Positions 16,989 to 26,546 are shown, counted from the stretch's first letter. The stretch: DNA of 64,000 nt from Sorangium aterium (GCF_028368935.1 NZ_JAQNDK010000006.1:1008800-1072799), one strand, 5' to 3'. The notes: generated by a model from the letters alone, not told the origin. Program-made: numbers and translations.

Positions 16989-18572
16989 CTACTCGGCGCC
17001 CCCGGCAGACACCGACGACCCATCGAGGGAGCCGCCTGCGCCACCCGAGGCATCCGTGCCGCCGATGCCATCCGTGCCGCCTGCGCCATGGGTGCCGCCT
17101 GCGCCGCCCGCGGCATCCGTGCCGCCTGCGCCACCCGCGCCGCTCGTACTGCTCGCGGCATCCGTGCCGCCCGCGCCGCTCGTGCTGCTCGCGGCATCCG
17201 TGCCGCCCGCGCCGCTCGTGCTGCTCGCGGCATCCGCGCCGCCCGCGCCGCTCGTGCTGCTCGCGGCATCCGCGCCGCCCGCGCCGCTCGTGCTGCTCGC
17301 GGCATCCGCGCCGCCCGCGCCGCTCGTGCTGCTCGCGGCATCCGCGCCGCCCGCGCCGCTCGCGGCACCCGCGCCGCCCGCGCCGCCCGCGCCGCTCGTG
17401 CTGCTCGCGGCATCCGCGCCGCCCATTCCACCGGCGCCGCCGCCGCCACCCGCACCGCCTGTGCCCGGGTCCTCCAGGGGGTAATTCTCGTCGAGGCACA
17501 GACGGCCCTTGGGCGTCAGGGTGCAGACCTCGCCGTCCGCGCAGGACGACTGGCCTCTCGGGCACTTCGTCACGCCGAAGAGACAGAATCCATTGGTCTC
17601 CACGCCAAGGAACACGCACGAGGAGGTCGGCAGCAAGCAGTCGCTGTGGCTCGTGCACGCGTTGGTGCACATACCGACGTCGCCGACCCCGGGCTCGTCC
17701 GCGAAAGGATACGCACAGAGGCCCTTCTCCAGGCCTCCGCAGTCCTCGTTGGCGATGTCCCCGCCGAGCCCGCACAGGCCGGCGCACACGCCCAGGTTGG
17801 TGCCGACTTCGATGCACCACCCCGCGCAGGGATCCGTGCCGTCGGCCTTGATCGCGCACTGGGCCCCTGTGGGCAGCCCTCGCGTGGGCTCGTCGACGCA
17901 AACGTTCATCCGGGGGTCGCACACCCGGTCGCCGCCGCACTGGCTGTCGGAGCCGCAGTTCGGCAGGCACACGTACACGTCATCGATGTCCTCGCAGCGC
18001 AGCTCCTCGCGGCCGCGGCACTTCGCCGGATCGAGCTTGTCGACGATGCTCATGAGCGGGGGCTCGCCCGCGGCGCAGCCCAGAAAGCAGAGGCCGCCGA
18101 AGCACGCGCTGCCTTCGCCCTCGCAGTCGCTGTCTTGCTCGCACGCGGTCGTGCAGTACCCGCCCGCCGGGCCTCCGCCGAAGAGGTCGTCGCCTGATTC
18201 CGTGAAGCAGTGGCCGCGCGGGCCGCAGTCCGCGTCCTTCGCGCACCGGGCGCCGAGCCCGCGCGCTTCACCGGAGCCGCCGTCGCCGGAGCCGCCGTCG
18301 CCGGAGCCGCCGTCGCCGCCCCCGGCGCCGCTGTGGGCGCTGGAGCCGCCGTCGCCGCTGCCGGAGCCCCCGTCGCCAGGGCCCCCGTCGCCGGAGCCGC
18401 CGTCGCCGGAGCCGCCATTGCCCGCCGAGCCCGCGCCGTCGCTCCCCGCGCCCGCGCCGTCGCTCGTCGATGTTCCTCCCGCGCCTGCGTCGGAGTCGTC
18501 AGAGCAGCCGAGAAATCCCGTCGAGACGGCGACCGTGGTGAGCAAAGCCGCCGCAATTCTTCGCACTCTCAT
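16989..18572 (-). CDS. Cys-rich lipoprotein with Gly/Ser/Ala low-complexity tails
   Basis: A secreted lipoprotein of about 527 residues (lipobox Phe-Leu-Gly-Cys) of the type that is abundant and unassigned in myxobacteria. After the signal comes a Gly/Ser/Asp-rich linker (about 30-110), a central cysteine-rich domain (about 110-370, with repeated C-x-x-D-x-D-C and C-F/L-G-L-C patterns like disulfide-rich modules), and a C-terminal low-complexity region containing seven copies of a 12-residue unit with core DAASSTSGAGG. The start at ATG 18572 gives the best signal peptide; a GTG 9 bp upstream is in frame. Function unknown; probably surface-exposed. Confidence 0.8.
   Translation of the reverse strand: MRVRRIAAALLTTVAVSTGFLGCSDDSDAGAGGTSTSDGAGAGSDGAGSAGNGGSGDGGSGDGGPGDGGSGSGDGGSSAHSGAGGGDGGSGDGGSGDGGSGEARGLGARCAKDADCGPRGHCFTESGDDLFGGGPAGGYCTTACEQDSDCEGEGSACFGGLCFLGCAAGEPPLMSIVDKLDPAKCRGREELRCEDIDDVYVCLPNCGSDSQCGGDRVCDPRMNVCVDEPTRGLPTGAQCAIKADGTDPCAGWCIEVGTNLGVCAGLCGLGGDIANEDCGGLEKGLCAYPFADEPGVGDVGMCTNACTSHSDCLLPTSSCVFLGVETNGFCLFGVTKCPRGQSSCADGEVCTLTPKGRLCLDENYPLEDPGTGGAGGGGGAGGMGGADAASSTSGAGGAGGAGAASGAGGADAASSTSGAGGADAASSTSGAGGADAASSTSGAGGADAASSTSGAGGTDAASSTSGAGGTDAASSTSGAGGAGGTDAAGGAGGTHGAGGTDGIGGTDASGGAGGSLDGSSVSAGGAE
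17128..17440. repeat. 36-bp in-frame tandem repeat inside lipoprotein gene
   Basis: Seven 36-bp units encode the 12-residue repeat (core DAASSTSGAGG) of the lipoprotein on the minus strand; one extra degenerate unit interrupts them. Near-identity of the central copies indicates recent slippage or unequal crossing-over, so copy number probably varies between strains. It is coding, not CRISPR. Confidence 0.8.
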
Positions 18573-18728
18573 CGCTGTCACCCGAACCAGGAGGCCGCGC
18601 CCCCATCGGGCGCGCCATCGACTGATTCACAGACGGTACCGGAATCGGCGCCTCTCCAACATCGGCAAACCGCCTTGTGCCGGCGTCCGCCGTCCTCCCG
18701 CGCCGGGCCAGCCGGGCGCGGCCCCGCC

Positions 18729-19859
18729 TCAGAGCCGCACGAGCAGCCCAAGAAACCCGGCGAATGTCGGTCTCCCCGCGGTGCCGAGCCGCTCGCCGCC
18801 GAGCGTCACGACGGCGCGGGGCTCGGCGAAGATCGCGTGTACATCCACCAGGAGGGTCGCGCGGTCGGTCAGGCGCAGACCGGCGCCCCCGCCCAGGGCC
18901 GCGGCGACCGACCAGACATCGCCCGTCGCGCTCCGCAGCGGCGGCAGGGGATCACCGCTGACGAACAGGTGAATTCCGCCCACGCCGGCCGAGAGCACAG
19001 GCGAGAGCGCGCCCCCCGTGTCCAGCGCCCATACCGCCTCCAGAAAGGCCATCTCCTGACGGACGGACACCGTGCCGAGCTCGCCCTCGAGCGTGGGCCC
19101 CAGCGTCGGCCCAGCGAACGTCAGCCGCGCCGCGAGCCCCGCGGGCAGCGCGCCGCCGTGGCCGTCCGCGCCGGCACCGTACGACAGCCGCAGCGCGGGC
19201 CCCAGCGCCGGCCCGATGCCATCCACGCTCAGGAGCGCCGCGAAGCCGGCCTCGACGCCGACGCCCGCGAGCACCCCGGCCCGCCCAGGCGCAGGGGTCA
19301 TCCCGGCGGCCCGCCTCCGGACCGGCGCCATCCACCGCTGCACGTCGTCCGGAACGGCGGCGCTGCCGCCCTCCGCGGCGCGCCGGGGCGGCTCCTGAAG
19401 GCTCGCCTCCAGCAGGCTCGCCTGCAGGAGCTCGACCGCGCGCACGGCCATCACCGAGGGCGCCGACGCGCCGGCCGCCTCCACGGCGCGCACCACCGTC
19501 TTCTGCGTCACCCGGTCGACGATCCAGAGGTCGGCGGTCGCGCCCGTCCGCGAGCGGACGATCGTCGCGGCCGCGAACGCGCCGGCCTCCTTCGCGGCGC
19601 GCTCCAGCCCTGCGCGCGGATCGCCCTCGGGCGCTCGCACGACGCGCACCACCTCGAACCCCGCCGCGCCGAGCTCGGCCCGCAGCCGCGTGGCTGCTTC
19701 GAGCACGAGCGCATCGTCCACGCCGGCCTCGACGATCACCACCCGCGACGCGGCCGCCTCCGCCTTCTGCGAAGGCGCGCCAGGCGGCGCCGCGTCGGCC
19801 CGCGCCGCGGCGGGCGCCGACGCGAGGAGGACCCAGAGCAGGAGAGTGGGGGAGCGCAC
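18729..19859 (-). CDS. Secreted protein of unknown function
   Basis: A protein of about 376 residues from the GTG at 19859, chosen because it places a clean signal peptide (VRSPTLLLWVLLASAPAAA) at the N-terminus; the frame is open further upstream but Arg-rich. Residues about 40-150 form an alternating beta/alpha segment (VVIVEAG, ATIVRS, LWIVDR), and the C-terminal half (about 195-376) is rich in short Gly-Ala-Leu beta-strands ending FLGLLVRL with a terminal hydrophobic residue, which suggests an outer-membrane beta-barrel. I do not recognise a named family. It lies 157 bp downstream of nothing but before the low-complexity lipoprotein on the same strand, so the two may be co-transcribed. 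Confidence 0.7.
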   Translation of the reverse strand: MRSPTLLLWVLLASAPAAARADAAPPGAPSQKAEAAASRVVIVEAGVDDALVLEAATRLRAELGAAGFEVVRVVRAPEGDPRAGLERAAKEAGAFAAATIVRSRTGATADLWIVDRVTQKTVVRAVEAAGASAPSVMAVRAVELLQASLLEASLQEPPRRAAEGGSAAVPDDVQRWMAPVRRRAAGMTPAPGRAGVLAGVGVEAGFAALLSVDGIGPALGPALRLSYGAGADGHGGALPAGLAARLTFAGPTLGPTLEGELGTVSVRQEMAFLEAVWALDTGGALSPVLSAGVGGIHLFVSGDPLPPLRSATGDVWSVAAALGGGAGLRLTDRATLLVDVHAIFAEPRAVVTLGGERLGTAGRPTFAGFLGLLVRL

Positions 19860-20545
19860 GCGCCAGGGGTCTATCAGATCGCGGGCGGGCGTGGAGCCGT
19901 ATCCCAGCGAGCGGAGAGCGGGCAGGGGAGAGAAGGCAGGGGGCCCGGCGACGTGCCCGAGCCGCTGAACCCTGCGGAGCCGGGGGCGACCGTCCGGGCT
20001 GGCCGCGTTCCGGAGGACCTCTGTCCTCCGGCGCGAGCCTGTGCGCTCTCCGCGGATGCAGGGCCCTATGACGGCGGATCGCGCTCGCCGCGCGTTGTCA
20101 TGTGACATGTCACGGCCTCGCAGCGCGATGTCACGCGACATGTCACGGCCCTGGCGTGAAAGGCGCGACGCGCGCCGCCGACGAGCCCACGGCGGGATGG
20201 GGCCCACGCGCTGAGAATGGGCCCTTTTCCCCGCTGGGCCCACGGAGCGTGCGCCGCCGAGACCCCTCCGCGACGTGGAACGACGGCGGGGCTGGCGCCC
20301 GCGTCGGCTGGTACGCGACCTGCTTATCAATCGTCGTGGACGTGCATCGACACACCTAGCCATGGATCGGTCGTCTCTGGGAGCCGGCGGCTCATGAGGT
20401 CGTGCGCGCTGCATTGCCGTCGCCTGGTTCGACGTCCGCTCCGGCTCGTCCTCGGCGCGTGACCTGCGCCCCGAGGCTCGCCGCGCGCGCTGCGTGCCTG
20501 TTCACCGCCGCATCACCCACGGGAACGCCCCCGAGACAACAGCCT
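19860..20545. other. Divergent intergenic region with operator-like repeats
   Basis: A 686-bp region between the divergent secreted-protein and M23-like lipoprotein genes. No gene is supported. It contains the paired GACATGTCACGGCC sites listed separately and should hold promoters for both flanking genes. Confidence 0.6.
20102..20150. promoter_or_regulatory. Paired GACATGTCACGGCC sites with 12-bp palindrome
   Basis: The 14-mer GACATGTCACGGCC occurs at 20104-20117 and again at 20137-20150, exactly 33 bp apart (about three helical turns). The first is embedded in a perfect 12-bp palindrome GTGACATGTCAC (20102-20113); the second overlaps another inverted arrangement (ATGTC at 20129-20133 facing GACAT). 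Two helically phased palindromic sites in a divergent promoter region are typical of an operator for a dimeric regulator; which one is unknown. Confidence 0.5.
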
Positions 20546-22504
20546 ATGATGAAGACACCTTTCTTGGTTCCTCTCTTCGCCGGCGCCGCGCTCCTCCATG
20601 TCGCAGGAGGCTGCAGCGTCCCCGATGACCTGCCGGGAGATCCTGGCGACACGCGTGGATCGATCGACGTGGACGAGCCGATCGCCGAGGCCGGATCGGC
20701 CCTGTCCACGCCCATCGACAACGTGTGCACCGCGGTCCCCTCGTACGCCCTGGTCGACAGGACCGTCGCGACGAAGAAGACCCGCTATAGCTCGACCGAG
20801 TATCCCAATGGCATGGACCTGTTCAGCATCGGTGTCACCGGTCCCACATGCCAGATCTCCACGGCGGGCTTCTTCAATGCCAGCTGCTGCCCCAGCAACC
20901 AAGGGACGACGCCCTACTCGAACTGCAAGTCGGCCCAGGACGACAGCGCAAGGGCCTTTCTGAACGATCTCCGCGTCAGGACGCCGCTCGTGCTGCCGTT
21001 CTACATCACCCAGGCCGAGAGGATCAAAATCTCCACGGCGTACTACAAAAACAACAACGCAGATCACGCCGGCGCTATCGACTTCTACAAGTCGAACCTC
21101 GCTCCCGGGGAGTCGCCCAGCTTCCAGCTCGTCGCTCCCGCCGCCAGCGTGGTCGTGTTTGCGGGCTGGTGGGGAGCGACCGGAGGCAACCTGATCATGC
21201 TGCGCCACACGGCGCCGAACGGAGAGAACTACTTCACCGAGTACCGCCACGTGAGGGGCGGGGTCGCCCACGACAAGAAGGCTGCCTGCAGTTGCATCGA
21301 TCCCGCCGTCGCGACGGCGGCGGACCGGCTGGCCGGCTGCACAACGGAGCAGCAGAATGAGCCCATCTGCAAGTACGCGGCGAACCCGACATACGACCAC
21401 CTCTGGGGGCTCACCGGCTACTCGCTTCCGGCGGTGGGGACCGTGCTGGCCCGCGGCGAGGCGTTCGGCTATGCCGGCAACACGGGCACCATTCGCGACA
21501 ACATCGACGTCAACGGTATTCCGGATGATCCGACCGGCAACACGCACCTGCACTTCGCGACCTGGGTGGAGCGCCCGGACGGCAACAACGACGGTGTCCC
21601 CGATCAGGATGGTGCCCAGGGACACGACATCGTCGCCGTCGATCCGTTCGGCGTCTACTCCAAGCTGGGCGGAACCCTCAACGGCAAGGGCTGCTACGAC
21701 CCCGCGAACACGAGCACGTTCCGGCGCATCATGGCGCCGCACTACCCCGAGACGGTCAATCTCCCGGATACCGTCGCGTACGCGAACAACCACGACAAGT
21801 ACTACCCGGACGCCGGGTGGTATCCGCAGACGTTCAATATCTACAACAAGGATGGTGCGCGCTTCGTGGCGCTCGGGTACAGCCCCGACGCGCCGTCGCA
21901 GTCGACGCGGTGGTTCAACCTCAGCAAGACCTCCATGAACAACAAGATCGCCGAGCTCGACCCCCTGGGGTGGAAGGTCCGGCAGATCTCGGTGCGGCTC
22001 GAGTCGGGCGCCCCCCGGTACACCGCCATCTGGGAGAAGAAGGCGCCCGGCGAGACCTCCGAGGTTCATCTCGACATCACGGACGCCCAGTACACCCAGC
22101 TCTGGAACGACGAGGTCGTCCCCGGCAACCTGTACGTCCTGGACCATTCCACCCACACCTCGTCGAGCGGGCGGCGCCACAACGTCGTGCTCACGAGCGC
22201 CGTCTCGTACATGGTTGACTATTACGACATGACCGGCACGCAGCTGCGCGACACGGACGATGATCTCCAGGACCTCGGGTGGAAGCCCTACTCGATCAGC
22301 GCCCAGGAGGGCACCTCGGGGAGCGGCGTCCGGTTCTCCGGCGTCTGGCGCTGGCTCCCCGGCGAGTATGAGGTCGAGTTCGCTCAGTCGGAGTCGACGT
22401 TCAAGGCCGAGCAGCTGACGCGCAGCGAGGATGGCTGGCGTCTCCACCGCGTCCAGGGCTACGACAACGGAACGATGTTCGTCTCCATCTGGCACAAGCC
22501 GTAG
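20546..22504 (+). CDS. M23-like lipoprotein with C-terminal BTRD-type repeats
   Basis: A 652-residue lipoprotein (two consecutive ATGs; lipobox Ala-Gly-Gly-Cys, Cys23). Residues about 140-385 contain the elements of an M23/LytM metallopeptidase: HAGAIDF (His174, Asp179), EYRHV (His235) and HLHF (His334, His336), which in the family bind zinc and catalyse peptidoglycan cleavage. The first motif has one residue more between His and Asp than usual, so activity is not certain. The C-terminal part (about 415-650) has three or four repeats of the pattern aromatic...L..LGW...ISV......RYTAIW, as in the bacterial tandem repeat domain (BTRD). A cluster of Cys lies between His235 and HLHF. Confidence 0.78.
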   Translation: MMKTPFLVPLFAGAALLHVAGGCSVPDDLPGDPGDTRGSIDVDEPIAEAGSALSTPIDNVCTAVPSYALVDRTVATKKTRYSSTEYPNGMDLFSIGVTGPTCQISTAGFFNASCCPSNQGTTPYSNCKSAQDDSARAFLNDLRVRTPLVLPFYITQAERIKISTAYYKNNNADHAGAIDFYKSNLAPGESPSFQLVAPAASVVVFAGWWGATGGNLIMLRHTAPNGENYFTEYRHVRGGVAHDKKAACSCIDPAVATAADRLAGCTTEQQNEPICKYAANPTYDHLWGLTGYSLPAVGTVLARGEAFGYAGNTGTIRDNIDVNGIPDDPTGNTHLHFATWVERPDGNNDGVPDQDGAQGHDIVAVDPFGVYSKLGGTLNGKGCYDPANTSTFRRIMAPHYPETVNLPDTVAYANNHDKYYPDAGWYPQTFNIYNKDGARFVALGYSPDAPSQSTRWFNLSKTSMNNKIAELDPLGWKVRQISVRLESGAPRYTAIWEKKAPGETSEVHLDITDAQYTQLWNDEVVPGNLYVLDHSTHTSSSGRRHNVVLTSAVSYMVDYYDMTGTQLRDTDDDLQDLGWKPYSISAQEGTSGSGVRFSGVWRWLPGEYEVEFAQSESTFKAEQLTRSEDGWRLHRVQGYDNGTMFVSIWHKP

Positions 22505-22809
22505 CGGAGATCGCTCCTCGCGGCCGCCGCCGGCAGAGCGCGGCGGCCGCCTTCTGACCGATCCGATCGATCCACCCCGCCCCCACGACCCCGCGGCTGC
22601 GCGGCTGCGCGGCACCCTGAGGCTGCGCCGGCGCACCCCTGCCGGCGCGCCTTCGCGCTCGCTCCGGCGCGCTCGCCTCGACGCCAGCGATCCTGGACGC
22701 GCGATGGCAGATGGGCTTCCATGTGGATGAGCTCGAATAGGCCCGAACCTGCCGGCGAGACGCCGCCGCAGGGATCAGGGGCGACCGCGCGGACCGAGGG
22801 GGAAACGCC
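22505..22809. other. Intergenic, nothing distinctive
   Basis: About 305 bp between the M23-like lipoprotein and the membrane protein gene, same direction. GC-rich, no supported gene, no convincing terminator; only weak local inverted repeats. Confidence 0.4.
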
Positions 22810-24708
22810 ATGGCGGATGGGGAACTCGAGGATCTGCAGCAGCTGCCGTCGCGCCAACACAGCGGCTCGGAGTCGAAGCGCGACGACGCTCCGCCGGTGC
22901 TCGTGAGTCCGACGGCCGGCGGGCGGCAGGCGCGGTCAGGCCCCACGGAGGCCTCGCCGGAGGCAGGGCAGCCGCCCTCCAGGCGAGAGAAGGCACGGCC
23001 GCCGCCCTGCGGGCGAGGGGACCTACGGCGGTCGCCGCCCGCCGAGGAGATCGAGCTCGTCAACAAGACGGCCCGCCGGATCTGCATCAGGCGCGATGGC
23101 AGCGACCTCGTCGTGGCGCCTTTCGACGTGGTGCGCACGACCGAGGCGGCGGCGCAGGGGCTGGATCTCAGCGTCTGGCTCGAGCGTGGTTATGTGGAGA
23201 AGCGCGCCCCGCTCCATGTCGAGGAGCCGAGCCTCGACGCCGCGGCCATCGCGGGGGTGCTGCTCCTCGGGGGGCTCACGTTGCTGTTCATGGTCACCCT
23301 GGACGGCTGGGCCCGCTTGACCTTCGGCGCGGTCGGCGTCGGGATGATCGCGTTCACCGTGTTCCCGTCGCTGGAGCGCTGGGCCCAGCATCGCCACCGC
23401 AGCACCGCGCTGATGTTGCGCGACCAGTTCTGGCGCGCGATCGGCATGCTGGCGGTGTGCCTGATGGGGCTCGGCATCCCCGCCGCCACGGTCCTCTTGC
23501 AGGCCGAGAAGCAGCTTCACGAGATCTTCAAGCAATCGATGCGCAGCATGGCATTGCTGCTCCTCTTCGCGCTGTTCATCGGCACCGCGGCGACGTTGCC
23601 CGCGCTCCTGTTCTTCCTGTTCGCCGAGCAGCGCCGGAACGTGGTGAAGGAGCAGTTCCACCGCGACGTGCTGCGGCTCGACCCCGCGCTCCGCACGATC
23701 GACGAGGCGGAGCGGGCCTACTCGCCGCTGATGAAGGACGCGCTGGACACCCGGCGCGGTCCGCTGTTCTTCGTCCCGATCATCCTCAGCACGTTCCTCC
23801 TCTCGGTCGGCTGGGTGATCTCGGCGCTGCCGACGGTGGCGTCCGTGGCCGAGACGCTGGGCGACAAGCCGGTCGAGCTCCATACCCTGTTCATCCCCAA
23901 CCGGACCGCGTTCACATTCGCGTTCCTCGGTACGTATTTCTTCGCGCTCAACATGGTATTTCGCCGCTATGTGCGGGCGGATCTCGGGCCCAAGGCGTAC
24001 AGCCACATCTCCGTGCGCATCATCATCGCGACGATCCTGGCCTGGGTCATGAGCAAGACGTTCGAGGGCGCCTCGCCCTCGGGCGGCGCGGCGCCCATCG
24101 ACAACGCGCCCTGGCATCTGCTCGTGCTCGCCTTCTTCATTGGCATCGTCCCGGACACGGGGCTCGCCGTGCTCCATGACCTGCTCAAGACGCGCATGGT
24201 CACCTTCTTCGTCCCTACCCTGAAGGACCGCGACCCGCTGACCCACCTCGAGGGCATCACGCTCTACGACAAGGCGCGCCTGCTCGAGGAGGGCATCGAG
24301 AACATCGAGAACCTCGCGCACCACAACCTCATCGAGCTGATCCTGCGCACGCGCATCCCGGCCCCGCGCCTTGTCGACCTCGTGGACCAGGCGATCCTGT
24401 ATCTCCACGCGCGAGACGAGGCCGAGCCGGCCCGGAACGCGCCGTCGAGCATCCTCTTGAGGCTCAAGGCGCATGGCATCCGCACGGCGACCGATCTCGA
24501 GCTCTGCATGGCCGTGAAGGAGACGCGCGACGCCGTGGTACGGCTGTCCTCCGAGTCGCGCATCCTGCTCCTGCTGAGCGCGCTGCGGGACGACGAGTGG
24601 ATGCCGCAGCTCCGGAGCTGGCGCGAGTTCCGCAAGACCTACGAATACGCGTACACCGTCGAGCAGCTCACTCCGCCCTCGCTCGAGGCGAGGCCCCGGG
24701 CGGCGTGA
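22810..24708 (+). CDS. Polytopic membrane protein of unknown function
   Basis: A 632-residue protein from ATG 22810 (GAGGGGGAA upstream). The first 75 residues are polar and disordered. A short soluble segment (about 78-130) is followed by about eight hydrophobic helices between residues 145 and 460 (for example VLLLGGLTLLFMVTL, LLLLFALFIGTAATLPALLF). The last 170 residues are soluble and helical, with LEGITLYDKARLLEEGIENIENLAHHN followed by helix-hairpin-like segments that resemble DNA- or protein-binding bundles. I do not recognise the family. No enzyme motif is evident. It is flanked by unrelated genes. Confidence 0.75.
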   Translation: MADGELEDLQQLPSRQHSGSESKRDDAPPVLVSPTAGGRQARSGPTEASPEAGQPPSRREKARPPPCGRGDLRRSPPAEEIELVNKTARRICIRRDGSDLVVAPFDVVRTTEAAAQGLDLSVWLERGYVEKRAPLHVEEPSLDAAAIAGVLLLGGLTLLFMVTLDGWARLTFGAVGVGMIAFTVFPSLERWAQHRHRSTALMLRDQFWRAIGMLAVCLMGLGIPAATVLLQAEKQLHEIFKQSMRSMALLLLFALFIGTAATLPALLFFLFAEQRRNVVKEQFHRDVLRLDPALRTIDEAERAYSPLMKDALDTRRGPLFFVPIILSTFLLSVGWVISALPTVASVAETLGDKPVELHTLFIPNRTAFTFAFLGTYFFALNMVFRRYVRADLGPKAYSHISVRIIIATILAWVMSKTFEGASPSGGAAPIDNAPWHLLVLAFFIGIVPDTGLAVLHDLLKTRMVTFFVPTLKDRDPLTHLEGITLYDKARLLEEGIENIENLAHHNLIELILRTRIPAPRLVDLVDQAILYLHARDEAEPARNAPSSILLRLKAHGIRTATDLELCMAVKETRDAVVRLSSESRILLLLSALRDDEWMPQLRSWREFRKTYEYAYTVEQLTPPSLEARPRAA

Positions 24709-24765
24709 CTGCGCGTGACGTGGCGCGACGCGGCCTTCCGGGTGAACGGGGTTGGCCGCCGTCCG

Positions 24766-25809
24766 TCACCGCGGGCTGGCGACCGATCGCCACCACGGGG
24801 TCGGCGCGCCGACGCGCTCGGGCTCGAACGCCGCGCCGATCTGGGGGGTCACGACGCGCGCGCCGCGCTCGGTGGCCAGGGAGAGCAGCGTCTCCGCCGG
24901 CTCGTCCCAGTCGTGGAGGGCGAGGTTGAAGGTGCCCCAGTGGACGGGCAGGAGCGTGCCGCCGCCGAGCATCTCGAGCGCGGTCAGCGCGTTCTCGGGG
25001 CCGAGGTGGATGGTCCCCCACGCAGGGTGATACGCGCCGACCTCGAGCATCACCAGGTCGAAGGGGCCGTGTTGCTTGCCGATGTCCTCGAACCCGGGGA
25101 ACAGCCCGGTGTCGCCGGAGAAGAAGACCTTGCGCCGCTCCGTCTCGATGACCCATGAAGCCCAGAGCGTCGCGTTGCGGCTGGTCGGCCCGCGGCCCGA
25201 GAAGTGCTGAGAGGGCGTCGCGGTGAAGCGGACGCCGCCGATCTCCGCGCGCTCGTGCCAGTCGAGCTCGGTGATCCGCGCCGGGTCGACGCCGAGCGCC
25301 TCGAGGAGCGCGCCCACGCCGAGGGGCGTGACGATGGGGACGCGCGTGCGGGCCAGCGCCTCGATCGTCGGAGCGCAGAGGTGATCGAAGTGGTCGTGGG
25401 AGAGCAGGACCGCGTCGAGCGGCGGCAGCTCGTCGAGCGCGGCCGGGACCGGGTGGAAGCGCAGCGGGCCGGCAAAGGAGACCGGCGAGGCGCGCTCGCC
25501 GAACACCGGATCGGTGAGGACCCGGCGGCCATCGAGCTCGAGGAGGACGGTGCTGTGGCCGAGCCAGGTGACCCGCAGGCCGGTGTCGCTCTGCCGGGCC
25601 CAGGTCTCGTGGGGTCTCACGACGGGCAGCGGCGCGGGCGGCTCCCGCCGGCCGCGGCGGAAGAAGAACTCGCCGAGCACGGGAAGCGTCGAGCCCTTGG
25701 TCATGGTGGGGCCGGCGCCCGAAGGGTTCTCGAACTTGCCGTCCTTGAACTGAGCTGAAGCGCGCGCCCGCTCGAGCCGCAGCCCTTTGCGACGCCGTGA
25801 ATCGTTCAT
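24766..25809 (-). CDS. Metallo-beta-lactamase-fold hydrolase (UlaG/NAPE-PLD-like)
   Basis: A 347-residue cytoplasmic metallohydrolase. The metal motif S-H-D-H-F-D-H (His138, His140, Asp142, His143) follows TWLGHSTVLLELDG and is completed by downstream GDTG and PVHWGTF histidine sites, the order seen in UlaG-like lactonases and N-acyl-phosphatidylethanolamine phospholipase D. The start ATG at 25809 has AGGAGG upstream. The N-terminal 60 residues are basic and low-complexity. Substrate cannot be told; a phosphodiesterase or lactonase is most likely. The AT-rich inverted repeat at 25995-26023 lies in its upstream region. Confidence 0.88.
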   Translation of the reverse strand: MNDSRRRKGLRLERARASAQFKDGKFENPSGAGPTMTKGSTLPVLGEFFFRRGRREPPAPLPVVRPHETWARQSDTGLRVTWLGHSTVLLELDGRRVLTDPVFGERASPVSFAGPLRFHPVPAALDELPPLDAVLLSHDHFDHLCAPTIEALARTRVPIVTPLGVGALLEALGVDPARITELDWHERAEIGGVRFTATPSQHFSGRGPTSRNATLWASWVIETERRKVFFSGDTGLFPGFEDIGKQHGPFDLVMLEVGAYHPAWGTIHLGPENALTALEMLGGGTLLPVHWGTFNLALHDWDEPAETLLSLATERGARVVTPQIGAAFEPERVGAPTPWWRSVASPR

Positions 25810-25994
25810 GAGAGGACGACCTCCTGCCAGGCGCGGTGCCTGGCGAGACAGAACACGACCTTGAAGGCGACCATCCTGCGGCCCGGTCGCCGGAGGAGGC
25901 GTGGGCTCCGCCTGGCAGCGCGCGCGCTCGGCCAGGGTGGCTCGCTCACGCACCGGACGAGCTTTGCGATCGGCGTGCAGACCGTCAAGGCCTG

Positions 25995-26023
25995 AACTTG
26001 ACAAATTGTTCTTAACTTGTCAA
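25995..26023. promoter_or_regulatory. AACTTGACAA/AACTTGTCAA operator-like pair
   Basis: AACTTGACAA (25995-26004) and AACTTGTCAA (26014-26023) lie 19 bp apart. They are direct repeats with one change and at the same time contain TTGACAA facing TTGTCAA as a perfect 7-bp inverted repeat. The site is in an AT-rich island about 190 bp upstream of the hydrolase start. On the minus strand TTGACA could also serve as a -35 element. A TetR/MarR-like operator is plausible. Confidence 0.4.
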
Positions 26024-26438
26024 TGTTGACCATCGCCCGAGACCTTCTCCTCGCCCTGGCCCCGCGGCGATTCGCCCCGTGCCCCTCCCGGGTACCGCCT
26101 CGGGGGAGCGGCCTGCCTGGATTTGTGCAGGAATCGACGCACGGCGAAGCCCTGGTCATCCGCTGATCCAAGGGAGCCGCGGCGACTCTCGTTCAGGCGA
26201 GACTCGACCCGTTCAGTGACACGGGCGAAAAGGGCGCGAGAAGCCAAATGTCTCGGTCGATGTAGGACATCGCGGCACAGGCTATTGGCCAGCAACTGCC
26301 GTTGTCGTGGCTTCGTAAATAGTCGTTCATAAATGCCGGCAAATTGGACGAGATGGACAGATGCGCGGCAAAGTGAAGAGAGTCGGCGGCGGGAGACCGG
26401 CGCAGAGAGGCGCAGATTTGTGTGTGTTTGCGCGGACT

Positions 26439-26546
26439 TGTGAACGACCACGCAAACGATCGTGTGAACGCTCATGCGAGCGACCACGCAAGCGATCATG
26501 TGAACGTTCACGCGAACTACCATGCAAACGAACGTGCAAATGACGC
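26439..26546. repeat. Nine degenerate 12-bp tandem units
   Basis: Read from 26439 the sequence falls exactly into nine 12-bp units with consensus YGYRAACGAYCA (for example TGTGAACGACCA, CGCAAACGATCG, CGCAAGCGATCA). Units vary mainly at positions 1-3 and 9-12 and keep the AACG core. It sits about 260 bp upstream of the lectin-cytochrome gene and is related to the hexamer array downstream of the same gene. Confidence 0.75.

Noticed and set aside
17128..17440. Possible CRISPR or mobile repeats at the 36-bp periodic region
   Set aside because: The units are in frame and encode the low-complexity tail of a lipoprotein.
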